Shown: in pieces, positions 29,676 through 39,721 of the stretch | How the letters are laid out: each line of letters opens with the position of its first letter | Position numbering within the stretch: the stretch's first letter is position 1 | DNA from: JAFAXA01 sp963777325 | Lineage (GTDB): Bacteria; Pseudomonadota; Alphaproteobacteria; Acetobacterales; Acetobacteraceae | DNA length: 64,000 nt | Assembly (NCBI GenBank): GCA_963777325.1 | Contig: CAVZQE010000009.1 | Coordinates: 61,272-125,271, forward strand | Direction of reading: 5' to 3' | Translations under genes and position numbers: made by a program | Notes under the pieces: generated by a model | Told to the model about the DNA's origin: nothing | The model's database searches: none | What the model saw: the letters and a program-made list of their open reading frames with translations, nothing else

Positions 29676-30914
29676 ATGTCCACGACCGTCGCAGGCAGGC
29701 AACACCATCTCCTCATCGGAGGAACTGGCCGTGCGGGAACCAGCTTCCTCGTGCGCTACTTCACCGAAGCGGGTCTCGACACGACGCTGGCGCGGCATGG
29801 CGGACACGCGTTCTGGGATGACCAAGCCAACGCCGGCCTGGAGGACATTCCGGTCGCCGGCGATCCGGCCTCGGTCCCATACGTCGTCAAGACGCCGTGG
29901 CTCTATCAGATCATCGATAAGCTGGCGGCCGATCCGGCCCGTCAGATCGACGGCGTCATCGTTCCCATGCGCTCCCTGCATGAAGTTGCGGCCAGCCGCG
30001 TCATCGTGGAAATGCGCAACATGTACGCGAACCTGCCCTGGATGACCGAGCTCGACGAGCCATTCAGCGTCTGGGGCACGACCGCCGGCGGCTGCCTGTT
30101 GCATCTGGATCCGATGGATCAGGCGCGGTTGCTGGCGACGGGCTTCCACCAACTGATCGAACGCCTCGTTCAGTTGGATGTGCCGATCACTTTCCTCGAC
30201 TTTCCCCGGTTCGCCGAGGATCCCGACTATTTGTTCGAAAAGCTCGCCCCCTTTCTCCCGGATCTCGGGCCTGAACAGGGCCGTACGTTGCACGCGAAAG
30301 TCGCCGACACCGCCAAGATCAGAGTCGGAAACGAGCTGGCAGTCGAATTGCACCTGGCCGGTCCGGCCGTCCTGACTCACGATGTCGATCCGAGAATGCT
30401 TCAGAACGCAGCGTTGCGGCGTGAACTAGCGCTCTGCCGCTCCCGCCTTTCCGCCGCGGAAACGCGCGCGGCGTCATCGGACACGCGGGGGCAGACCCTT
30501 GAAGCCGAGGCAGCCGCCGCCGCGCTGCGCGCCTCAGTCGCGGAGACTCAGGCGCGCGAAGCAAAAGCCGAAACGGCCCACCTGCAACGGCGCATCCTCG
30601 AGCTTGAGATAAGGGCGGAGTCTCTGCGCAACACGTGCGAGGAACTTCAGGCGTCCCTCGTGGCCGCGTCCGACGCGCTGGTTCGCGAGGGCGAACGAAC
30701 GACGCTCGTCGCCGCCGATCTCGCGATGGCCGACGACGCCCGCGTCCGCGCGTGCGGCCGCGCGGAGACGCTTGCGCAGCTTTGCGCCGAGCAGGAGGCG
30801 CTGGTGATGGCAACCCGTGCGAGCACGTCCTGGCGGGTGACCCAGCCCTTGCGCAAGGCAATCGTCGGCATGCGCAGATTTAGGGGAGCGCTGGTCAGGC
30901 CGCCCCCGGGGTAG
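29676..30914 (+). CDS. Sulfotransferase-like P-loop protein with C-terminal coiled coil
   Basis: 412 residues. The N-terminus has a PAPS/P-loop motif IGGTGRAGTSFLVRYF (about 14-29), as in sulfotransferases, followed by about 230 residues of that fold (VVKTPWLYQII, VPMRSLHEVAASR). Residues 245-375 are an Ala/Glu/Arg-rich coiled coil. The end has STSWRVTQPLRK, a tail often found at the C-terminus of surface-polysaccharide glycosyltransferases. This suggests a role in modifying an exported polysaccharide (inference). No glycan cluster is nearby. It converges with the XylB-like gene, 5 bp away. Confidence 0.7.
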   Translation: MSTTVAGRQHHLLIGGTGRAGTSFLVRYFTEAGLDTTLARHGGHAFWDDQANAGLEDIPVAGDPASVPYVVKTPWLYQIIDKLAADPARQIDGVIVPMRSLHEVAASRVIVEMRNMYANLPWMTELDEPFSVWGTTAGGCLLHLDPMDQARLLATGFHQLIERLVQLDVPITFLDFPRFAEDPDYLFEKLAPFLPDLGPEQGRTLHAKVADTAKIRVGNELAVELHLAGPAVLTHDVDPRMLQNAALRRELALCRSRLSAAETRAASSDTRGQTLEAEAAAAALRASVAETQAREAKAETAHLQRRILELEIRAESLRNTCEELQASLVAASDALVREGERTTLVAADLAMADDARVRACGRAETLAQLCAEQEALVMATRASTSWRVTQPLRKAIVGMRRFRGALVRPPPG

Positions 30915-30919
30915 CAACG

Positions 30920-31690
30920 TCAGAAGCTCCAGCCCGCGTCCACGACCCAGGTCTGGCTCGTGCACATCCGGCTGTCGTCAGCAGCGAGCCAGAGCGCCAT
31001 GCGGGCCACATCCGCCGGGTATACCTTCTCCTTGAGGCACTGCGCCGCCATGAGATCTCGCTCGGCCTCCGGCGTGAGCCATCGCTCGATCTGCCGCTGA
31101 GTCATGATCCAGCCCGGTATGATGCAGTTGACGCGGATGCCGTCCGGGCCGAGATCACGCGCCAGCCCTCTTGTCAGGCCCTCGATGCCCGCCTTGGCCG
31201 TCGTGTAGGCGGGCATGCCGCCCTGGCCGACATGCCAGCTGACCGAGCCCATGTTGACGATCGACCCGCCGCCTTTCGCGCGCATCATCGGCAGCACGGC
31301 CTGAGCGGCGAAGAACTGGTGGCGCAGGTTGACCTGCATCCGGTCCTCCCAAAACGCGACCGTCACGTCCTCTATGCGATGGCGCTCGTCATGGGCGGCG
31401 TTGTTCAGCAGCACCGTGACGGGACCGATTTGCTTGCCGGTTTCAGCTATTGCCCGTTGCAGGGCGTCGATGTCCCGCAGGTCCAGCGGCTGAAACCAAG
31501 GCTCGGGCACACCCTCGGCGGCGAGGCTGGCGCACAGGGAGCGGCCGGCCTCCTCCGCCAGGTCGACAAAGGCGACCTGTGCCCTCTGCCGGGCAAAATG
31601 CTCGACGAGCGACGCGCCGATCCCGGTCGCGCCACCGGAGACGAACACCACTTTCCCTTGCAGGCTGGGGTATTGGGCAAACTCACTCAT
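30920..31690 (-). CDS. SDR sugar dehydrogenase, similar to Caulobacter D-xylose 1-dehydrogenase XylB
   Basis: Classical short-chain dehydrogenase (256 residues) with SGGATGIGASL, NNAAHDERHRIEDVT and the active-site series GSVSWHVGQGG...AYTTAKAGIEG. The LNNAAHDERH and NLRHQFF blocks and the WVVDAGWSF end resemble Caulobacter XylB, which oxidises D-xylose to xylonolactone with NAD+. The start at 31690 has AGGAGAAGG upstream. The exact pentose or hexose substrate is not determined. It follows gcdH by 47 bp. Confidence 0.75.
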   Translation of the reverse strand: MSEFAQYPSLQGKVVFVSGGATGIGASLVEHFARQRAQVAFVDLAEEAGRSLCASLAAEGVPEPWFQPLDLRDIDALQRAIAETGKQIGPVTVLLNNAAHDERHRIEDVTVAFWEDRMQVNLRHQFFAAQAVLPMMRAKGGGSIVNMGSVSWHVGQGGMPAYTTAKAGIEGLTRGLARDLGPDGIRVNCIIPGWIMTQRQIERWLTPEAERDLMAAQCLKEKVYPADVARMALWLAADDSRMCTSQTWVVDAGWSF

Positions 31691-31737
31691 ATCACCTTCT
31701 CCTAGCAGCGACACGGGCGGGCGGCTCCCCGATCAGG

Positions 31738-32928
31738 TTAGCCGCCGAATGCGGAGAGGCCGGTCTGCGCGCGCCCGAGAATGAGGGCGTGTACGTCGTG
31801 CGTCCCCTCATAGGTGTTCACGGCCTCCAGATTCATGACGTGCCGGATGACATGATACTCGTCCGACACGCCGTTGCCGCCATGCATGTCGCGCGCCTCC
31901 CGGGCGATTGCCAGCGCCTTGCCGCAGGAATTGCGCTTGCAGAGACTGACCATCTCCGGTGCGGCGCGGGCCTCGTCCATAAGGCGGCCGAGGCGCAGCA
32001 CGCTTTGCAGGCCGATGACAATCTCGGTCTGCATGTCCGCGAGCTTTCTCTGGATCAACTGCGTGGCGGCCAGCGGGCGGCCGAAGATCATGCGGTTCAT
32101 CGTGTAGTCGCGCGCCGCATGCCAGCAGAACTCGGCCGCTCCCAGCGCGCCCCAGGCGATGCCGTAGCGCGCCTGGTTGAGGCAGGAGAACGGGCCGCGC
32201 AGTCCCGTAACGCCAGGAAGTACATTCTCTTCGGGCACGAAGAGGTCGTCCAACACGATCATCCCGGTCGTGGAAGCGCGCAGGCTGAACTTGCCTTCGA
32301 TCGCGGGCGCGCTCAGGCCGGCCATGCCCCGCTCCAGAATGAACCCTCGCACGGTCCCGCCGTCGTCCTTCGCCCAGACCAGGAACACATCGGCGACGGG
32401 CGCATTGGTGATCCAGGTCTTGGAGCCGCTGACCCGGAAGCCGCCATCGGCGCGTCTGGCGCGCGTGCGCATCGAGCCCGGATCGGACCCTGCGTCCGGC
32501 TCGGTCAGGCCGAAGCAGCCGATTCGCTCGCCGCTCCGCAATCCGGGGAGGAAGCGCGCGCGCTGCTCGTCCGAACCGAATGCCCAGATCGGATACATCA
32601 CCAGCGACGACTGCACGGAGAACGCGGACCGGTAGGCGCTGTCCACCCGCTCCACCTCGCGTGCGATCAGGCCGTATGCGACGTAAGACGCTCCCGCGCA
32701 GCCCTGGCCTTGCAGCGTGGCGCCCAGGAAGCCCATCGCGCCCATCTCAATCATGATTTCGCGATCAAACATCTCGTGGCGGTTGGCCATCAGAATGCGA
32801 GGAAACAGCTTCTCCTGGCAGTAGTGTCGGGCCGCATCTCGGATCGCGCGCTCCTCGTCGGTCAGCTGGTCCTCAAGCCTCAGCGCGTCGTCCCAGGCGA
32901 AGGCGGCCAAGGGTTTGTCATGACCCAT
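31738..32928 (-). CDS. gcdH: Glutaryl-CoA dehydrogenase (acyl-CoA dehydrogenase family)
   Basis: Flavoenzyme oxidising and decarboxylating glutaryl-CoA to crotonyl-CoA in lysine, tryptophan or aromatic breakdown. The 396 residues contain CFGLTEPDAGSDPGSMRTRA, WITNAPVADVFLVWAK, ARYGIAWGALGAA and the catalytic-Glu block NTYEGTHDVHALILGRAQTG, all typical of GcdH. Length is normal. It is probably co-transcribed with the downstream SDR. It is not obviously linked to the neighbouring sugar genes. Confidence 0.9.
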   Translation of the reverse strand: MGHDKPLAAFAWDDALRLEDQLTDEERAIRDAARHYCQEKLFPRILMANRHEMFDREIMIEMGAMGFLGATLQGQGCAGASYVAYGLIAREVERVDSAYRSAFSVQSSLVMYPIWAFGSDEQRARFLPGLRSGERIGCFGLTEPDAGSDPGSMRTRARRADGGFRVSGSKTWITNAPVADVFLVWAKDDGGTVRGFILERGMAGLSAPAIEGKFSLRASTTGMIVLDDLFVPEENVLPGVTGLRGPFSCLNQARYGIAWGALGAAEFCWHAARDYTMNRMIFGRPLAATQLIQRKLADMQTEIVIGLQSVLRLGRLMDEARAAPEMVSLCKRNSCGKALAIAREARDMHGGNGVSDEYHVIRHVMNLEAVNTYEGTHDVHALILGRAQTGLSAFGG

Positions 32929-33095
32929 ATGCTGTTTCTCCCCAAGCGCGCCCGCTCGGCAGCCTCAATCTGACGGAACGAAATCCGGGTCAAGGCGCGA
33001 CGTTCACGACAAAGCGTCATGCCAAGCGCCGCAACCCGCACCAACGCGGCCCGTGCTCGCGCGTTGACGGCGCGAATACACCGAAAGGGTAGGTC

Positions 33096-34088
33096 ATGGC
33101 GAAGATTGCGGTCATCACCGGAGCCGGCGCGGGAGTCGGGCGCGCCACCGCGACGGAGTTTGCCCGCAACGGCTGCGATCTCGGGTTGCTGTCGCGCGAT
33201 CCGGACCGGCTGGAGCACGCCGCCGCCGAGTTGCGCCGCTTCGGCGTGCGCGTGCTGCCGATCCCGACCGACGTCGCCGATGCACAAGCCGTGCAGGACG
33301 CGGCTGACCGGGTGGAGCGCGAGCTCGGCCCGATCGACGTCTGGGTAAATATCGCCATGGCGACGGTGTTTGCCCCCGTGCACAAGCTCACCGCCGAGGA
33401 GTTCCAGCGCGGCACGACCGTCACCTATCTCGGCCAGGTGCATGGGACGATGGCGGCGCTGAAGCACATGCGCCCGCGCAATCGCGGCTCAATCGTCTGC
33501 GTCGGGTCGGCCCTTGCCTATCGCTCGGTGCCGCTGCAATCGATCTATTGCGGTGCCAAGTTCGCCATTCGCGGCTTCCTCGGCTCGCTGCGGTCCGAGT
33601 TGTTGCATGACAAGATCAAGGTCACGCTGACCGAGGTCGATCTGCCGGCGGTCAACACGCCGCAATTCGACTGGGCGCGCAACAAGATGACCCATAAGGC
33701 ACAACCGGTGCCGCCTATCTTCCAGCCCGAAGTTCCGGCGCGAGCCATCTTTTTCGGCGCCTTTCATCCCCGGCGGCAGATCTGGGTCGGCTTCCCGACG
33801 GTGAAGGCGATCCTCGCAAACCGGATCGCGCCCGGGCTGATCGACCGCTATCTCGCCAAGGCCGGATATTCCGGCCAGCTGACCGACGAGCCGTCCGACC
33901 CGCAAGCCCCCGGCAACCTGTTCGACCCAGTGCCCGGTGCCTATGGCGCGCATGGGCGCTTCGATTCCAGGGCGCGGACCGGAAGCTGGGAGATGTTCAC
34001 CAGCCGCCACCGCGACGCGTTCTGGGCGGTCGCGCTCCTGGGCACGGTCCTCGGCCTGCACCAGCTGGCGAAGCGGCTGAATATCTGA
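33096..34088 (+). CDS. SDR family oxidoreductase with C-terminal membrane segment
   Basis: 330 residues. A Rossmann N-terminus ITGAGAGVGRATA and active-site SALAYRSVPLQSIYCGAKFA define a short-chain dehydrogenase. After about 265 the protein extends through a low-complexity linker to a hydrophobic helix (FWAVALLGTVLGLHQ) near the end, so it is probably tethered to the inner membrane. The substrate is unknown. It is divergent from gcdH and converges with the VOC gene, 14 bp away. Confidence 0.8.
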   Translation: MAKIAVITGAGAGVGRATATEFARNGCDLGLLSRDPDRLEHAAAELRRFGVRVLPIPTDVADAQAVQDAADRVERELGPIDVWVNIAMATVFAPVHKLTAEEFQRGTTVTYLGQVHGTMAALKHMRPRNRGSIVCVGSALAYRSVPLQSIYCGAKFAIRGFLGSLRSELLHDKIKVTLTEVDLPAVNTPQFDWARNKMTHKAQPVPPIFQPEVPARAIFFGAFHPRRQIWVGFPTVKAILANRIAPGLIDRYLAKAGYSGQLTDEPSDPQAPGNLFDPVPGAYGAHGRFDSRARTGSWEMFTSRHRDAFWAVALLGTVLGLHQLAKRLNI

Positions 34089-34102
34089 CTACCAGGATCC
34101 CG

Positions 34103-35047
34103 TTACGAAGGGAGGCGGTCGACCAGAATCAGGCGATGCCGGTCCGGGTCGCGGAGCGCGCGGGCGCGAACGCCGCAGGTCAGGCGCGACCCGCTCTGCA
34201 GATTGCGAACGAGCACCGTCACCCAGTCGGTGAGCTGAGCGTTCGCCGCGAGGCAAGGCGCGGGACGGCCCGGCGGATCGTAGGCCAGCAGTTCCAGCCC
34301 CGGCCCATTCGCGTCCGGAGGCCGCAAGCCGGTCACCTGCGCACGGGCGCTCGGCAGGCCGTCAAGCTGCGCCTGGAGCGGCCCGTAGTTCAGCGAGCGA
34401 TAGGCGACTGCAAAGCCGAGGCCGCGATAGAAGCGCAGGCTGCGCCCCTGGTTCCCCACCGCCAGGGCGCTATGGTCGATGCCGAGAAAGGGCCCCCCGG
34501 CCTCCGCCCGGTGCCAGACCGCGCGCCCTTGCCCTGGCGGAAAATGGATCAGCTCGAGCGGGTGGCCGTCTGGGTCGCGGAACTTGAACGCTTCGACGCG
34601 GCCGTTGCGGGGCGGTAGGGTCTGCGGCCCACCAGTCGAAATCGCTGCAAGAGCCAGGGCGGATGCGCGCGCATAAGCGAGCCGCATATCGGTGACGACG
34701 ATGGCGAGATGCTGGAACCAGAGATCGTCGCTGCGGCTGTGGGGAGGATAGGGCGGCCCCGGCGGCTCGAACCGCACGAGCGCGATCTCCTGCTCCCCGA
34801 GCCGCATGACGACCTGCCGCGCGGTCGCATCCGGCAAGCCCAGGAGGCCAGGGAGCGCCGAATCGACCGGACCGGATGCGGCGGCCTCGAATCCGAGACC
34901 CCGGTAGAACGCCTCGGCCCGGCCCAGATCCGCGACCGCCCGGCTGATGCGCAGGATGCGCAAGGCCCGCTCACGGCCGCTTCGCCCAGCCGCGAAGCCC
35001 GCGATCCCGGCCGCGAGGCAGGCGGCTCCGAGCGCGGCACGCCGCAT
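34103..35047 (-). CDS. Two-domain VOC (glyoxalase/dioxygenase-like) protein
   Basis: 314 residues with a short hydrophobic N-terminal segment (ALGAACLAAGIAGFAAG) that could be a signal or anchor, then two vicinal-oxygen-chelate domains: RISRAVADLGRAEAFYRGLGF...RDPDGHPLELIHF and GIDHSALAVGNQGRSLRFYRGLGF...RDPDRHRLILVD. The metal-binding residues look partly conserved, but the reaction is unknown. The ATG lies 2 bp after the GMC oxidoreductase stop, so the two are translationally linked. Confidence 0.8.
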   Translation of the reverse strand: MRRAALGAACLAAGIAGFAAGRSGRERALRILRISRAVADLGRAEAFYRGLGFEAAASGPVDSALPGLLGLPDATARQVVMRLGEQEIALVRFEPPGPPYPPHSRSDDLWFQHLAIVVTDMRLAYARASALALAAISTGGPQTLPPRNGRVEAFKFRDPDGHPLELIHFPPGQGRAVWHRAEAGGPFLGIDHSALAVGNQGRSLRFYRGLGFAVAYRSLNYGPLQAQLDGLPSARAQVTGLRPPDANGPGLELLAYDPPGRPAPCLAANAQLTDWVTVLVRNLQSGSRLTCGVRARALRDPDRHRLILVDRLPS

Positions 35048-35049
35048 CG

Positions 35050-36624
35050 TCAGCCGGCCAGCCTCGCCCTGATGCGGTCGGCGACCCGCAGCGCGTTGGC
35101 GATGATGGTAAGCGTGGGGTTCACCGCCCCGATCGAGGGGAAGAAGCTCGCATCGGCGACGTACAGGTTGTCGAGTTCGTGCGCCTTGCAGTCGAGATCG
35201 AGTACCGACGTCGCGGGATCCGCGCCGAAGCGCAGCGTGCCGGCTTGGTGCGCGGTGCCGCCGATCGGGATGTCCTTGCCGAGATAGAGATCGCGGTCGA
35301 GCAACGCGGGCCAGGCCCGCATTGGCGCCAGCATGTCCCGGAGCTTCTGACGAAGCCGACGCGCCGCCTCCTCGTTGCCCTCGTGAATGTCCAGAATGAC
35401 TCGGTCGCCGTCGTAGAAGACGCGGTTCTCGCGCCGCGGCAAATCCTCGCTCTGCAGCCAGAAGCTGACCGAGTAGCGGGCCATTACGTCGAACGGCAAT
35501 TCCGGCAGGAAGGGCATCACGTCCTGGAACGGCGCCTCGCCCCTTATCTGCTCGCCATGCGCGGTCGCGCACATCTGTATCAAGCCGAGCGGATACTCCC
35601 AGTCCGGCGCGCCGAAATAGTAGTCGCTGAGCGCCAATGTCTTCTGAAACACGGTGTCGTTCGGCTCCTTCAGCAGCGCCATCACGATCGACATGTTGTG
35701 TCGCATGTAGTTGCGCCCGACCTGGCCCGATTTGTTGGCGAGGCCCGTCGGATGGACGTCGCTGAGCGAGCGCAAGAGCAGCAAGGCGGAGTTCAGTGCC
35801 CCGCAAGCGACGACGACCACGTCGGCGGAGTATTGCTCGAACTGGTTGTCACGGATCACATGCACGCGGCGCACGCTGCCGCCGGTCGCATCCGTCTCCA
35901 GTCGGGTGACGTAAGCGCCCGTCAGCAGCGTGAAGTTCGGATGCGCCGCGCGTGTGGGATCGACGCAGATCACCTGCGCGTCCGCTTTCGCATTGATCGC
36001 GCAGGGGAACCCGTCGAAAGCATCGCACCGGATGCACGGGCTATAGGTGGTCGCACTGCCGTCCTTGTTCTGGTCCAGCTTGATGCCAAGCGGCAGGTGG
36101 AACGGATGCAACCCCTCCCGCGTCAGCAGGTCGCTTAGCTCCTGGATGCGGGGTTCGTGTTCGACTGGCGGATAGGCGTAGGGCGCACTCGACCAGGGTT
36201 CGGTCGGGTCTTCGTTGCGCCGGCCGTGCACATGATACAGCGCCTCGGCTTCGGTGTAATACGGCTCGAACACGTCGTAGCCGAGCGGCCAGGCCGGGGA
36301 GACGCCGTCCTTGTGACGCAACTCGCCGAAATCGGCCTCGCGTAGTCGAAATAGGGCTGCGCCGTACACTTTCGAGTTGCCGCCCACCCAGTAGTGCAGC
36401 CCCGGATGGAAGCTGCTGCCGTCGCTGCCGTACCAGGTCTCCTTCACCTGATAAATGCCGTCCACGAACACGCTCTTCGCATTCCAGTTTGTACGCGAGC
36501 GGGGCAGGTAGCCGCCACGTTCGAGCATCAGAATGCGCTTGCCGGTCGGCGCCAGCCGGTGCGCGAGCGTGGCGCCACCCGGCCCGCTGCCGATCACGAT
36601 GACGTCGTAATGATCGCTGGACAT
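35050..36624 (-). CDS. GMC-family FAD oxidoreductase
   Basis: 524-residue flavoprotein of the glucose-methanol-choline family with the FAD motif VIVIGSGPGGATLAHRLA, the HYWVGGNSKVYG block and the C-terminal ADASFFPSIGAVNPTLTIIA with conserved Asn. No signal peptide is evident. The substrate is probably an alcohol or sugar, since the neighbours are GH15 and VOC proteins. I take ATG 36624 (GGGAG site); ATG 36636 is the longer option. It lies 12 bp after the GH15 gene. Confidence 0.85.
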   Translation of the reverse strand: MSSDHYDVIVIGSGPGGATLAHRLAPTGKRILMLERGGYLPRSRTNWNAKSVFVDGIYQVKETWYGSDGSSFHPGLHYWVGGNSKVYGAALFRLREADFGELRHKDGVSPAWPLGYDVFEPYYTEAEALYHVHGRRNEDPTEPWSSAPYAYPPVEHEPRIQELSDLLTREGLHPFHLPLGIKLDQNKDGSATTYSPCIRCDAFDGFPCAINAKADAQVICVDPTRAAHPNFTLLTGAYVTRLETDATGGSVRRVHVIRDNQFEQYSADVVVVACGALNSALLLLRSLSDVHPTGLANKSGQVGRNYMRHNMSIVMALLKEPNDTVFQKTLALSDYYFGAPDWEYPLGLIQMCATAHGEQIRGEAPFQDVMPFLPELPFDVMARYSVSFWLQSEDLPRRENRVFYDGDRVILDIHEGNEEAARRLRQKLRDMLAPMRAWPALLDRDLYLGKDIPIGGTAHQAGTLRFGADPATSVLDLDCKAHELDNLYVADASFFPSIGAVNPTLTIIANALRVADRIRARLAG

Positions 36625-36636
36625 AGTGGCTCCCAC

Positions 36637-38399
36637 TCAGCCGCCGCGTACCGGCTGCGGACCGGAGAGACCGAGCGCCGTGTTGACGATGCCGAGATGC
36701 GTGAGGGCCTGGGGGAAGTTTCCGGCGAGATGCTGTCCCGGCACGTTGTACTCCTCGCTGAACAGGCCGAGGTCGTTGCCGACCGACAGCACCCGCTCGA
36801 GTTGGGCACATGCTTCGTCGCGACGCCCTTGCAGGTCGAGACAGTCCGCCATCCAACACGAGCAGACGAGAAAGGCGCCCTCATCCGGCCCATTCGGATT
36901 CGCTTTTTTGCGCCGTATCAGGCCGCCTTCACCCAGAGTGCGGCCGATGGCGTCGATGGTCGCGGTCATGCGTGGTTCAGTCGCCGGCAGGAACCCCACC
37001 ACGGGCAGCAGCAACAGACTCGCATCCAGTTCCTGGCCGCCATAGTAGCCGGTAAAACTGTTCAGTCCGTGGTTCCAGGCCTGCTGCAGCAACTCCTCGC
37101 GAAGGCGCGCGCTGAGCCGCTTCATGCGTTCAGCGGAATCGCGGTCGAGAGCGGGACAATCGTTCGCCACGGCTTGCAACCCAACCGAAGCCATGGCGCG
37201 CGCGTAGGTATAATGCCGCGGCTCCTTGCGCGATTCCCAGATGCCGGCCCCGGGCGTGTCCCAGACCTGTTCGAGATGAAAAGCGATCCGGGCCGCGACC
37301 TGATGCTGATGCTCGGTCACGGTCAAGCCGTTGCGCCGGGCGAGGTCGAGGGCGTGGAGCAATTCTCCATAGACGTCGACCTGATGCTGCTTGAAGGCGA
37401 TGTTGCCGATCCGCACCGGCTCGGCATAGTTCCAGCCGGGCAGGTTGGCGTGCCATTGCGGCATGTGGCGGGCACCATCCACCCGGTACATGATCTGCAT
37501 CCGACCGGGCGTTCCGGCGACCGCGCGCAGCACCCAGTCGCGCCAGCGCTCCGCTTCCTCGCAATACCCGGCGTTGGTCAGCGCCCCGATGGCGAAGGAG
37601 CCGTCCCGAATCCAGCAATACCGGTAATCCCAGTTCATGTCGCCGCCGGGCGCTTCCGGCAGCGAGGTCGTCGGAGCCGCGATCAGGCCGCCGCTCGGCT
37701 GATGCACGAGCGCCTTCAGCGTGATGAGCGAGCGCCGGACGGCCTCCGGCCAATGCGTGCGGCTGCCATCGAAGCGCCCGATCCAGTCGCGCCAGAAGCG
37801 CTGCGTCTCGGCCAGCGCCGCTTCCGCATCGAGCCCGGGTGGCGCGGGCTGGTCCGAGGTCGTATAGCGCAAAACGAACGCAAGGCGCTGCCCCTCGCCG
37901 ACTTCAAACTCGGCGCTGACGCAATCCTCCTGCAGATGGGTCTCGACGGGCGCGTGCAGGGCGACGGCATCAGGGCCCACCCGTGCCAGAAATCCGCTCT
38001 CTGTCGGCTCGATCCAGGGCGGCAGCCCGCCGTAATCAAACCGCAGCGCCAGTTCGAGGCGCACCTTCGTCGTGCCGCGCAGCCCGGTGACGATCCGCAC
38101 GAGCGTGGAGTGACCGTCCCGCATCGGCATGAAGTCGATGATCCGCACGCCGCCGGCTCCGGTCAGAAGGTCGGTCTCCATGATAAGCGTATCTGTCTGA
38201 TACCGTCGGCGGCGTTCCGTCACGGGGTCGCGGGGCGTGATGATCCAGCGTCCGTGATCGGCGGTGCCGAGCAGGGCCGCGAAGCAGGCGTCGCTGTCGA
38301 AGCGCGGCCAGCAGAGCCAGTCGATAGAAGCGTCGCGATCGACCAGCGCCGCCGTCTGGCCGTCGCCGATTAATCCATAAATTCCAGCGGCGTGCTCAT
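36637..38399 (-). pseudogene. Glycoside hydrolase family 15 (glucoamylase/trehalase-like), one-base frameshift near the N-terminus
   Basis: The open body (to a GTG at 38223, 528 residues) has GH15 blocks GGDMNWDYRYCWIRDGSF and GEGGLIRRKKANPNG. The usual N-terminus is present upstream but in two frames: MSTPLEF ends at a T-run (plus-strand AAA, 38379-38381), and adding one base continues as YGLIGDGQTAALV and then SIDWLCWPRFDSDACFAALL, an archetypal GH15 start. The restored length is 587, normal for the family. It probably hydrolyses alpha-glucosidic bonds in the cytoplasm. It is first in the GH15-GMC-VOC operon. Confidence 0.82.
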
Positions 38400-38628
38400 G
38401 CGATCACTCGATTCCTGGCGGATGACCTGGCGCGCACTGTTGGCGGTGCCTGGATGACAATCGGAGTAGGCGAGTGCTTCACGCCTGCCGGGCTGGGTAG
38501 TTCCATGCCGGGATGTCGCAATCTCGGCGTCCAGTTCCGTGCAGGCCCCCCGGCCCGATACACGACGGGTTGACCCCAAGGCGCCCCCGGACGTTACGGT
38601 CGTGACACCCCGTTCAAAGGAGTCGTCC

Positions 38629-39571
38629 ATGGCTGACGCATCGCATTCGAGCCACCCCCGAAACCGTGCGCTGGGGCGTGTTGGATGCGCGCTTCGAGCC
38701 GGTCCTGACGGTGCAATCCGGCGACACGGTGGTGCTGGAATGCGTCTCGGGCGGCCCCGAATACATGCCTCCGCCCGAGTCCGGCCTCGTCGTTCCGGCC
38801 GCGCTGGCGGCGATCCACGCCGCGCGCACCCAGCTTGGCGGTGTCCACATCATCACGGGTCCGGTGGCGGTGGCAGGGGCGGAGCCGGGAGACACGCTCG
38901 AGGTGCGGATCGAAGCGATCGAGCTTGGGGCCGATTGGGGTTTCTGCGCCTTCCGGCCGCTCGCCGGCACATTGCCTGAGGATTTTCCCGAGCGTTTCCT
39001 CAGCCACATTCCGATCGACCGGTCCCGGCGGGTCTGCCGGTTGCCCTGGGGCCCGGAGCTGCCGCTGGCGCCGTTCTTCGGCGTCATGGGTGTGGCGCCG
39101 CGCCCGGCCTACGGCGCCGTCTCCACCAGGGAGCCGCGCGAGCATGGCGGCAACCTCGACAATAAAGAGCTGGTGGCCGGATCGACCTTGTTCCTCCCGG
39201 TCTGGGTGCCGGGCGCGAACTTCTCCGGGGGTGACGGGCACGGGGTGCAGGGCGATGGCGAAGTATGCATCAACGCATTGGAAATGTGCCTTACCGGCGC
39301 CTTCACCCTCACGCTGCACAAGGGCACCGGCCAGACACATCCGCGCGCCGAGACTGCGACACACTATATCAGCATGGGCATGAACGAGGATCTCGACCTA
39401 GCAATGAAGCAGGCGCTCCGCGAGATGATCGCCTTCGCTTGCAGCCGCACCTCAATGTCTCCGCAGCAGGCTTACCAGAGCTGCTCGCTCGCTGTCGATT
39501 TCCACGTCACCCAGACCGTGAACGGCGAGAAAGGCGTGCATGGGATGTTGCGCAAGGGTCTGCTTTTCTAG
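38629..39571 (+). pseudogene. Acetamidase/formamidase family protein, one-base frameshift near the N-terminus
   Basis: Hydrolyses short amides such as formamide or acetamide to the acid and ammonia. AAAGGAG precedes the ATG, which opens MAD; removing one base near 38638 continues as HRIRATPETVRWGVLDARF, the usual family start, and the rest is clean to 39571 (about 313 residues). SGDTVVLECVSGGPEYMP, HIPIDRSRRV and FFGVMGVAP are family blocks. If the base is real, translation could only start within the body. Formamide would yield formate for the dehydrogenase, but this link is speculative. Confidence 0.8.
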
Positions 39572-39721
39572 ACCGCTTCGCCGCCGCCTGGAGGTGGGAC
39601 AACCCGGAGAAGCCGCAGCGCAGGCCCGTGCCGTCCGGGTGCTAGGCGCATCGCGGTGGCCCGGCCATAGTCGCAGCGCAAATCCACGTTGGGGCTGAAC
39701 GAAAGCCACTGGGAGGCAACC

